NCBI GenBank assembly: GCA_030601305.1
Contig: JAUVTV010000004.1
Location: 1 to 39,054, forward strand
Direction: 5' to 3'
Length of the DNA stretch: 39,054 bases
From: Candidatus Eiseniibacteriota bacterium
GTDB taxonomy: Bacteria; Eisenbacteria; RBG-16-71-46; CAIMUX01; WJJG01
This document shows positions 15,431 through 22,298 of the stretch, in pieces. The translations under genes were made by a program, and so were the position numbers. The notes beneath the pieces were generated by a model that saw only the letters and a list, made by a program, of their open reading frames with translations, was not told the origin of the DNA and did not search any database. Within the stretch, counting starts at the first letter, position 1, and the number at the start of each line of letters is the position of its first letter.

Positions 15431-16474
15431 TTGGCAGATCGCACCGGTGGCTATGGGCGATTGCTCTTGCTATGCGCGGGCTACTTCGTGGGCTACGCGC
15501 TCTTTGGGGTCGCCCTGAAGTGGCTGCTGGACACACGACCGGGCTTCCCCGGGATGCCCGGGATGGAGACCCTCTTCAATACCACCGTCGGGGGCATGTC
15601 GATCTGCCTCCTGGTCGTTCTGGTGTTCTGGTGGCCCGGCCGACTGAAAAGCACGCTCTCCCCCATCTTCGGCGGCCGTCTGCCGGGCGAATACGCTTGG
15701 CTCATCCCCTCCGGGATCTGCACCGGCTTCGTCATCCCGACCACAACCTTGATGTACACCTACGGCTACTCGGTGATGGTGGCCATGGTGCTCATGCGCG
15801 CGTCCCTGATCATCGTCAGCCGGGTCGTCGACGCCATCCTGATCCGACAAGGCCATCTGGACAAGGAGGTCTACTGGCAGGAAAACGCCGCGGTTGTCGC
15901 TGCCGTCGCGGCCGTGAGTGTCGTCGTGTTCGCCGCCGGGCCGAAAGATTTCCAGTTCTTCGAGTCACCCGCGGCCATGATCACCATGGCGTTGTACATC
16001 GTCCCTTACGCACTGCGCATCTACATCTTGAATCGGTTCAAGGTGAAGGTAGATCATAGGGCGATCTTCGGCATTGAGCAGATATTCGCAGCTTTGACGG
16101 TCCTGGTGGTTTTGTTCGCCGGCATCTTGGCATTCCAGGCGGGATGGCAGCCGCCACAGATGGCGGGCGTGGTGCACGCGTTCTTCCATCCGTCATCTAC
16201 GGCCATCCTGATCGGCGTACCCTACGGGATCATCGCGTTTTTCTCCGTATTCATCTTCCTATACAGAGGCGGCACGGCAACCTTCAATACTACGGTGAAC
16301 CGATTGACCTCGCTGCTGGCCGGAACGGTGGCCACGTTGTTGTTCCACTTCCTCTTCCAGGGCAAGGCGGTTCGGGACTATCAGTGGGGGGCGCTGCTGA
16401 TCGTCTTCGCCGCCATCGGTTTCCTGGCCTGGGCCGGGAGAAGGCGCGCGGCCGAGGTCGGGACCGTGCGCTAG
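15431..16474 (+). CDS. Ten-helix DMT/EamA-like membrane permease
   Basis: The 347-aa protein is mostly hydrophobic. About ten transmembrane helices can be counted: GRLLLLCAGYFVGYALFGVA, SICLLVVLVFWW, GICTGFVIPTTTLMYT, VVAAVAAVSVVVFAA, AALTVLVVLFAGILAF, AILIGVPYGIIAFFSVFIFL, and a final ALLIVFAAIGFLAWAGR before a basic tail. The architecture and the late paired helices are like drug/metabolite (EamA) exporters, but no decisive motif is visible and the substrate is unknown. The TTG start at 15431 has AGGAGG 9 nt ahead. Its stop codon lies inside the palindromic repeat at 16470. Confidence 0.75.
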   Translation: MADRTGGYGRLLLLCAGYFVGYALFGVALKWLLDTRPGFPGMPGMETLFNTTVGGMSICLLVVLVFWWPGRLKSTLSPIFGGRLPGEYAWLIPSGICTGFVIPTTTLMYTYGYSVMVAMVLMRASLIIVSRVVDAILIRQGHLDKEVYWQENAAVVAAVAAVSVVVFAAGPKDFQFFESPAAMITMALYIVPYALRIYILNRFKVKVDHRAIFGIEQIFAALTVLVVLFAGILAFQAGWQPPQMAGVVHAFFHPSSTAILIGVPYGIIAFFSVFIFLYRGGTATFNTTVNRLTSLLAGTVATLLFHFLFQGKAVRDYQWGALLIVFAAIGFLAWAGRRRAAEVGTVR

Positions 16475-16506
16475 CAGCCAGGATGACTTCTGCCACGGGT
16501 TGCTAG
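16470..16506 (+). repeat. Dispersed palindromic repeat, copy B
   Basis: GCTAGCAGCC and GGGTTGCTAG form an imperfect stem (one G-U pair) around AGGATGACTTCTGCCAC. The first arm contains the TAG stop of the permease gene. The core is identical to copy C at 34638 and one base different from copy A at 1155. The following 180 nt up to the terminator at 16692 contain no gene that I can see. Confidence 0.65.
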
Positions 16507-16691
16507 GCTCGGATCGCTCATCGGGCGCCAACCGCTCATGCCCGTAGATTTGCTCAGGATCCAGAGTACTTCTACTCGCGATCGTGAGTAATCGGTTAGC
16601 TCCTTGGAGTTCAATATGTTCCAGGGACCCATCCGGGCTGAGATCAGGAAGCGTCTGGAGCCCGGCGGGAGAATGACTCGTTCGATAGGAA

Positions 16692-16729
16692 GATCCCTCC
16701 GCCACCCGATGATCACCGCCGGAGGGATC
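16692..16729 (-). terminator. Terminator-like hairpin after the VWA gene
   Basis: GATCCCTCCG (16692-16701) and CGGAGGGATC (16720-16729) are a perfect 10-bp inverted repeat. The minus-strand VWA gene ends at 16733, so the hairpin follows its stop by a few bases and is trailed by TTCC on that strand. The T run is short. Confidence 0.6.
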
Positions 16730-16732
16730 CTA

Positions 16733-18859
16733 CTAGCGCTTCAGAGCGCCGGCCCGCTCGACGACCTCTTCGAATCTCACGACCTCGGGCTTGGCGCGGA
16801 ATTCCTCCGGCAGTGTGCGGAGCAGATCCAGGATGGCTGAGAAGGACCCTTCGCGCGCCCAGTAGCTCCAACGCAGGATCTCGGCGAACTCGGCGACGCA
16901 GGCGTCCAGCACCAGGTCGGGCACGGCGCTCTGCACGGATGCGTACAAGTGTCCGACCTCCGCCACCTGCTCCAGCTCCACGAACACCTGCTCCCAAGGC
17001 TGCTCGTAGCGGAGCCGGACGGTGGCCAGACGTCCGGAGGGAACGTCGCGGTTGAGCTTGATCTCGTACAACGCCGTGACCTCGTGACCGGCCCCGATCT
17101 CGGCGGCGTCCACGCGATTGTTGCGGAAGTCGGCGTCGCGCACGTCGCGGTTCTCGTACCCGATGAGGCGATACTGATGAACGTGCTGGGGATCGAACGT
17201 CACCTGAGCCTTCGTATTGCGCGCGATGATCTGAAGCGTTCCGACGAGGTTCTCGCGCAGCACGCGCACCGCCTCGTCCATGTCGTCCACGTAGGCGTAG
17301 TTGCCGTCGCCGGCGTCCGCCAGTTGCTCCATGAGCACATCGTTGTAGTTGCCCAGCCCCACGCCGATCGTGGAGAGCGTGATCTGATCGGCGTCGCCCC
17401 GCACCGATCGCAGGATGTTCTCCCAGCCGGTGACTTCGAGATTGGCGACGCCGTCGGAGAAGAAGAAGATCCGGTTGATCCAGCCCGGCCGGTGCCGTCC
17501 GCGCAGCATCCCGTAGCCCAGGTGGAGCCCGTGTCCGGCATTGGTTCCGCCGTGGGGACGCAGGCGCCACACCTTCTCCCGCAGAGCCGAGGCATCCCCC
17601 ACGTCACCGAGGGGGTGGATCACCTTCGCGCGCGGCCCGAAGGTGATGATTCCGACACGGTCGTCGGGCCGCAGCTCTTCGAAGAGCACATCGAGGGCGG
17701 CCTTGACGACCTCGAGGCGGTCTCCGCCCTTCATTGATCCCGAGGTGTCGATGACCAGTGCCAGCTGAGCCGGCAGCCGCTGCTCCTCTGTGACTACACG
17801 CCCGCGGACGCCGACACGCAGCAAGCGGTAGCTGCCGTCGTCCACGTGGGCGAACGGTGACGGCATGCCGTCGATGTGGATGCTGAAGTCTCCCGACTCA
17901 GGCGGCGCATAGTCCTTGCGGAAGTAGTTCACGAATTCCTCGACGCGCACCGCGGCCGCGGGCGGGAGGTGCCCCTCGTGGATGTAGCGCCGGCTGATCG
18001 TGTAGGAGCCGGTGTCGACATCCAGCGCGAAGGTCGATTGCGAATCCTCCGCGGCGATCACGAACGGGTTCGTGCCGGCGTGCTCGAAGAACATGTCGTC
18101 GGCCAGCTCGGCGTTGACCGGCCGCCCGCCACCCGTGCCCGAGGGATACGGGGGACGGCGCGGGACGTTGACCGGGGGCATCGGTGGCGGAGACCGCCGG
18201 GCTACCTGGTCGGGCCTCTTGACGTGCACCATCGGGTTGCCCGGGCTCGGCGAGGGCGGCGTGAAGGGTCGGAATTGAACGTCCCCGATCTTCTCTCCGA
18301 CAGGCACGCCGTCCACTTGGTACTGCACCTCGCCGGCGCGGCCACCGCGGAACTGCAGCTCGCCCCCCTTGGCGATGACCCCCGCCTGGAGGCGGATGAC
18401 CTCCTCGATGTTGTCCGCCGGCAGGTCAGAGAAATTTTCGGCGGAAATGGCGTGTGCGGTTCCCGTAGGGCCCTTGTAGATCTTCTCCTTCTTCTTCCCA
18501 GTGATCTGGACCTCGGCGAGCGTCGCGACAACCGCAGCATTCAGCGCCCCGCTGTCCGGCGGTGCCACAACCGCGTGCACCTCCTCACTGTCCGGGAACG
18601 CCGCCACCGCATCCACCCGCGGCATCCCGACGCCGGTCTCCAGCCGGGACGTAGACGCCAGCCACCAGGCGGCGACGACGAGAAGGATCACCCCGGCACC
18701 GACCATCACCCGCAGGGGCAGGACGCCCATCTGCTGGGCGCGTGACCAGCGCGCTGCGGTGTTGCGCCGGCGATCCAGCGCCCTGCGAAGCCCCGTCCAG
18801 ACGCGGTATTCTTCGTCTCGGTTCAGCTGGGCTCGCCAGTGTTCGAGCTCCCGTTTCAT
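16733..18859 (-). CDS. Membrane-anchored VWA protein with an internal TonB-plug-like segment
   Basis: The 708-aa product begins with about 45 basic cytoplasmic residues and one transmembrane helix (LPLRVMVGAGVILLVVAAWW), as in anti-sigma factors. Residues about 121-188 read like a TonB-receptor plug: NFSDLPADNIEEVIRLQAGV, then GELQFRGGRAGEVQYQVDGV. A Pro-rich linker follows, then a YfbK-type N-terminal module (FALDVDTGSYTISRRYI, VEEFVNYF) and a VWA domain (about 365-540) with the MIDAS motif DTSGSMKGG. The C-terminal part (ENRDVRDADFRNN ... LRWSYWARE) is the DUF3520-like end of this family. It overlaps the ECF sigma gene by ATGA, so the two are translationally coupled and likely work together in envelope sensing. 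The ligand is unknown. Confidence 0.85.
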   Translation of the reverse strand: MKRELEHWRAQLNRDEEYRVWTGLRRALDRRRNTAARWSRAQQMGVLPLRVMVGAGVILLVVAAWWLASTSRLETGVGMPRVDAVAAFPDSEEVHAVVAPPDSGALNAAVVATLAEVQITGKKKEKIYKGPTGTAHAISAENFSDLPADNIEEVIRLQAGVIAKGGELQFRGGRAGEVQYQVDGVPVGEKIGDVQFRPFTPPSPSPGNPMVHVKRPDQVARRSPPPMPPVNVPRRPPYPSGTGGGRPVNAELADDMFFEHAGTNPFVIAAEDSQSTFALDVDTGSYTISRRYIHEGHLPPAAAVRVEEFVNYFRKDYAPPESGDFSIHIDGMPSPFAHVDDGSYRLLRVGVRGRVVTEEQRLPAQLALVIDTSGSMKGGDRLEVVKAALDVLFEELRPDDRVGIITFGPRAKVIHPLGDVGDASALREKVWRLRPHGGTNAGHGLHLGYGMLRGRHRPGWINRIFFFSDGVANLEVTGWENILRSVRGDADQITLSTIGVGLGNYNDVLMEQLADAGDGNYAYVDDMDEAVRVLRENLVGTLQIIARNTKAQVTFDPQHVHQYRLIGYENRDVRDADFRNNRVDAAEIGAGHEVTALYEIKLNRDVPSGRLATVRLRYEQPWEQVFVELEQVAEVGHLYASVQSAVPDLVLDACVAEFAEILRWSYWAREGSFSAILDLLRTLPEEFRAKPEVVRFEEVVERAGALKR

Positions 18860-19491
18860 GACGATACCTCCTCTGTCTCGGCGCCGCGGAGCCGCGCCGA
18901 CGATGTCCCGGCGTTCCTGCGCGGGCGCAAGAAGTCCCGCATCTTCTGGCGGGCGCGGAAATGGTGGACGCGGGCTGTCGACTCGCTGCACCGGGCGGCC
19001 TCGGCGACTTGCCGAAAGCTCAGGCCTTCCAACTCGCGAAGGAGGAAGATGGCGCGCTGACGACTCCCGAGGCGGGCGAGGGCCTGGTGCAGACGACGGC
19101 GTGCGTCCAAGTCGTCCGGCGCACAGCTGACCTTGCGCACGTGCGCGGCAAGCTGTTGCAAGACCCGGCGCCGGCGCGATAGCTCACGCTTCCAGTCGCG
19201 TGCGCGGCGTATGGCGATGATCGCGAGGTAGGCTTCGAGGGGCCCTGTACCGTGGTAACGGTGGATGCTTTTCAGGGCAGAGAGGTAGGTCTCTTGAAGA
19301 AGCTCGAGGGCCTCTTCTCGCTGCCCCGTATGGTAGACGAGCAAGGCGAAGAGCCGGTCGCGGGTTCGGTCGTAGATTTCGCGCCAAGCCTTCTCGCACC
19401 GGTCCGCAGCCCTTCTTGCCAGCGCCAGGTCCTGCGGGCAGTGGACGGCCTCCCCAACAGCCGCGCTCGCATGTGGATCGATCACCTCCAT
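18856..19491 (-). CDS. ECF-type RNA polymerase sigma factor
   Basis: The 211-aa protein has region 2 (ALELLQETYLSALKSIHRYH, GPLEAYLAIIAIRRARDWKR) and region 4 (LGSRQRAIFLLRELEGLSFR, QVAEAARCSESTARVHHFRA), the standard ECF pair of DNA-binding regions. ATG 19491 has AGGGGGTG upstream. Its TGA overlaps the ATG of the VWA gene (ATGA). In this arrangement the membrane protein's short cytoplasmic N-terminus may hold the sigma factor, by analogy with other ECF/anti-sigma pairs; that pairing is inference. The intergenic region 19492-19651 has a small hairpin (19571-19587) and no other recognised feature. Confidence 0.9.
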   Translation of the reverse strand: MEVIDPHASAAVGEAVHCPQDLALARRAADRCEKAWREIYDRTRDRLFALLVYHTGQREEALELLQETYLSALKSIHRYHGTGPLEAYLAIIAIRRARDWKRELSRRRRVLQQLAAHVRKVSCAPDDLDARRRLHQALARLGSRQRAIFLLRELEGLSFRQVAEAARCSESTARVHHFRARQKMRDFLRPRRNAGTSSARLRGAETEEVSS

Positions 19492-19651
19492 GCCGCACCC
19501 CCTGTTTCACAGATGCAGTCGCACGAGCAGAACGAATCGTTTACTCGAATCTGCAATCACTGGAGGGGGTGCCAGAGGAGACCTGGCATCCGTTGAGACT
19601 TCTGATGGTAGTGTAGGTGGGTGGATCCGGGTTGGTGAGCGAGATCGGGGA

Positions 19652-20119
19652 CTACTTCGCCGGGGGCAGCCCGAGCACGCGATACCGCTGGCCGTCGTAG
19701 TCGACGCGGAACTCGGCCGTCACGTCATCGCTCCCCCGCCGCTTGAACGTGACCGTGACGAGGAAGCAGTACGGCTCGACGAGACGCACCTCGCGGATGG
19801 CAAACGCGCGGCAACAGTCCGGATGACTGCGCATGTAGGCTTCGAGGAGCGCGGCGACATCGGATGCGGGTTGCAGGCCGCCTGCGTCTTCAGGCGCGGC
19901 GGCCAACTTGAGCATCTCGCGCGGCCCGGCGAAGAGGCTTGCGGCCTGCGCGTACGCGCCTCGGTCCAGGCACGCGAGATACTGCTGGACCACTTGGCGT
20001 GCCATGGTGCACTTGTCGTAGCCTTCGACCTCCGGGTCGCGAGTGCAGCCCCGCGCCATGAGCAGGAGCATCCCGCAGGTGGCCAGGATCAACGCTCGTC
20101 TCGTCCGTCCGTTTCGCAT
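19652..20119 (-). CDS. Small exported protein, NTF2-like
   Basis: The 155-aa product has an N-terminal basic stretch and hydrophobic helix (RRALILATCGMLLLMARGC), consistent with a signal peptide; the Cys is not in a clean lipobox. The rest (MARQVVQQYLACLDRGAYAQ, AASLFAGP, then RAFAIREVRLVEPYCFLVTV and EFRVDYDGQRYRVLGL) has the helix-then-sheet layout of an NTF2-like or DUF4878-type lipoprotein. No catalytic residue is recognised. It is a single gene, divergent from the HD-domain operon at 20267. Confidence 0.65.
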   Translation of the reverse strand: MRNGRTRRALILATCGMLLLMARGCTRDPEVEGYDKCTMARQVVQQYLACLDRGAYAQAASLFAGPREMLKLAAAPEDAGGLQPASDVAALLEAYMRSHPDCCRAFAIREVRLVEPYCFLVTVTFKRRGSDDVTAEFRVDYDGQRYRVLGLPPAK

Positions 20120-20266
20120 GCCCACATCCGCTTCTCGAATTGCAACCAGGGCTGGCGGTTAGAACCGAGCCTCCCCGCCGGCACCCTCACCCTGTAAGAT
20201 CGTTCATCCGGCCGGGATCTGTAGAGGGGATCGACCGGCGCCGCGGAGCGCAGACGGGGGAGAGAC

Positions 20267-20827
20267 ATGGAGCGGATCGCACGGTTCCTGTACGAGATAG
20301 GGCATCTGAAACGGGTCGCCCGGTCGGGGTGGTGGGTCGCGGGTGTCCGCCAGCCGGAATCCGTGGCCGAGCACACCTTCCGCTGCCTGTGGGTGGGCTA
20401 CTTCCTCGCGCTGGACGAAGGCGCCGATCCCGCCCACGTGCTCCTCATGTGTCTGGCGCACGACATCCAGGAAGCCCGCATCAACGACCTTCACAAGGTG
20501 GGGCAGGCATACCTCGATGTGAAGGCGGTGGAGCCGAAGGTGTTCGACGATCAGGTAGACGGTCTGCCGTCGGCGGATGAGCTGCGCCGACTGCGGGAGG
20601 AGTATGAGGCCGGCGAGACGCTGGAGGCGCGCATCGCGCGCGATGCCGACCGTCTCGAGTGCGCCTTTCAGGCGCTGGAGTATGTCAACGAGGGTCACGA
20701 GCCGTGCCGGCCTTGGTTCATCAACACGGCTCCGGTCCTGAAGACCGATGCGGGGAAGAAGCTGTACAAGGCGCTGGCAGCATCCGATCCGAACGACTGG
20801 TACCGGGAGCTGCCACGCGTTCCGTAG
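20267..20827 (+). CDS. HD-domain hydrolase (HDDC2/YfbR-like nucleotidase)
   Basis: The 186-aa protein has the HD metal site: His36 in ESVAEHTFRC, His65-Asp66 in CLAHDIQEARI, and a late Asp in RDADRLECAFQALEY. The spacing and the SVAEHTFR motif fit the HDDC2/YfbR group of 5'-deoxynucleotidases. The likely reaction is removal of phosphate from nucleoside monophosphates, which is inferred from family, not shown here. ATG 20267 follows GGGGGAGAG. It starts a tight operon (gaps of 1-22 nt) running through the radical SAM, YjbQ, MutL-like and thioredoxin-like genes. Confidence 0.85.
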   Translation: MERIARFLYEIGHLKRVARSGWWVAGVRQPESVAEHTFRCLWVGYFLALDEGADPAHVLLMCLAHDIQEARINDLHKVGQAYLDVKAVEPKVFDDQVDGLPSADELRRLREEYEAGETLEARIARDADRLECAFQALEYVNEGHEPCRPWFINTAPVLKTDAGKKLYKALAASDPNDWYRELPRVP

Positions 20828-20849
20828 TGGCGTAAGCGAGGTGAGCGCG

Positions 20850-21872
20850 ATGTCGCAGGAAGGAATCGAAGCCCGGTGGTGGCACACCGATGGCGAGTCC
20901 GTCGTCTGCGATCTCTGCCCGCGCGCGTGCCGCTTGCGCGACGGTCAGACCGGCTTCTGCAATGCGCGCCGCAACACCGCGGGGCGGCTGACGACCTTGA
21001 CCTATGGCCACCCCGTGGGCCTCGGGATCGATCCCATCGAAAAGAAACCGCTGTTTCACTTCCTTCCGGGATCGCCCGTGCTGAGCTTCGGAACCGTGGG
21101 TTGCACGCTGGCGTGTCGCTTCTGTCAAAACTGGAGCATGAGCCAGTCGGATGGGCGCGCCGGATCGCGCCGCGTGGCCCCGGAGGAGATCTTGGAGCTG
21201 TTGCGTCGCGATGAAGTACCGTCGGTCGCGTACACGTATAACGAGCCGACCGTCTTCGCGGAGTACGTCGTGGATGTCGCCCGCCTCGCCCGGGAGAACG
21301 GCATCCGCAACGTGATGGTGTCGAACGGCTACATCTCACCGCAGGCCCGCGATGAGGTCTTGGCCCAGATCGACGGCATCAACGTGGATCTGAAGGGCTT
21401 CAGCGAGCGATTCTACACGCGCGAGACGCGGGCGCATCTCGCACCGGTTCTAGACACGCTCGAGTGGATCGGCAAGCGGCCCGATATCTGGCTCGAGATC
21501 ACCACGCTGCTGATCCCCGGCCTCAACGATTCCGAGAAGATGCTGACCGAGGAGTGCGACTGGATCATCGGACATCTGGGCGTGGATGTACCGCTTCACC
21601 TCACCGCCTTTCATCCCGCCTACCAGATGCTCGATCGTCCGCGCACACCGCCCGAGATCCTGCAACGCGCCCGGGATACCGCGCGGAGCAAGGGGCTGCG
21701 CTACGTCTACACCGGCAACGTGGCCGATTCCGAAGGTCAGAGCACGCTGTGCCCGGCGTGCGAGGCGATCGTCATCGTACGCAGCGGGCACAGCGCACGA
21801 ACCGTGGGGCTCGAGAACGGTTGTTGCCGGGCCTGCGGGCAGGAAATCGCCGGCGTGTTCGCTGCCGATTGA
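20850..21872 (+). CDS. amrS: AmmeMemoRadiSam system radical SAM enzyme
   Basis: The 340-aa product has C-x3-C-x2-C at Cys85, Cys89 and Cys92 (GCTLACRFCQNW), which binds the SAM-cleaving [4Fe-4S] cluster. An N-terminal Cys group (Cys20, 23, 27 and 37) and a C-terminal zinc-ribbon-like pair (LCPACEAI, CCRACGQE) are also present, the usual layout of this family. YTYNEPTVFAEYV, GYISPQARDEV and AFHPAYQMLDRP are family motifs. The chemistry is still poorly known. The partners AmmeMemoRadiSam A (AMMECR1) and B (Memo) are not in the window. ATG 20850 is 22 nt after the HD gene, with GAGGTGAG ahead. Confidence 0.92.
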   Translation: MSQEGIEARWWHTDGESVVCDLCPRACRLRDGQTGFCNARRNTAGRLTTLTYGHPVGLGIDPIEKKPLFHFLPGSPVLSFGTVGCTLACRFCQNWSMSQSDGRAGSRRVAPEEILELLRRDEVPSVAYTYNEPTVFAEYVVDVARLARENGIRNVMVSNGYISPQARDEVLAQIDGINVDLKGFSERFYTRETRAHLAPVLDTLEWIGKRPDIWLEITTLLIPGLNDSEKMLTEECDWIIGHLGVDVPLHLTAFHPAYQMLDRPRTPPEILQRARDTARSKGLRYVYTGNVADSEGQSTLCPACEAIVIVRSGHSARTVGLENGCCRACGQEIAGVFAAD

Positions 21873-21893
21873 CCGGGTGAAAGGAGACTGATC

Positions 21894-22292
21894 GTGGAGA
21901 CCTTCAGCGTTCAAACCCAGGAGCACGCCGACCTCGTCGACGTCACCGATCGCGTGCAGGCCATCGTGCGTGACGCGGGCGTGAGCTCGGGCGCCGCGCT
22001 CGTCTACGTCCCGCACACGACGGCGGGGGTGACGGTCAATGAGAATGCAGATCCCGCGGTCGTGCATGACGTGCTGGCCGATCTCGACCGCCTGGTGCCC
22101 TGGAAAGAACGTTACTACCAGCACGGCGAGGGCAACAGCGCGGGACACACGAAATCCAGCTTGGTCGGCTGCGATCAGTGGATCCCGATCGAAAACGGGC
22201 GGCTCGTTCTGGGGACCTGGCAGGGGATCTACTTCTGCGAATTCGATGGGCCGCGGACGCGCAAGGTGCACGTTCAAGTTTTGAAAGGCTAG
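21894..22292 (+). CDS. YjbQ-family protein
   Basis: The 132-aa product is the full-length YjbQ/UPF0047 domain. It has VYVPHTTAGVTVNENADP near the middle, EGNSAGHTKSSLVG, then LGTWQGIYFCEFDGPR and the end KVHVQVLKG. The family has been assigned a thiamine-phosphate-synthase-like activity, but the physiological role is not settled. GTG 21894 lies behind AAAGGAGA and the gene fits tightly between amrS and the MutL-like gene. Confidence 0.9.
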   Translation: METFSVQTQEHADLVDVTDRVQAIVRDAGVSSGAALVYVPHTTAGVTVNENADPAVVHDVLADLDRLVPWKERYYQHGEGNSAGHTKSSLVGCDQWIPIENGRLVLGTWQGIYFCEFDGPRTRKVHVQVLKG

Positions 22293-22298
22293 GTACCC

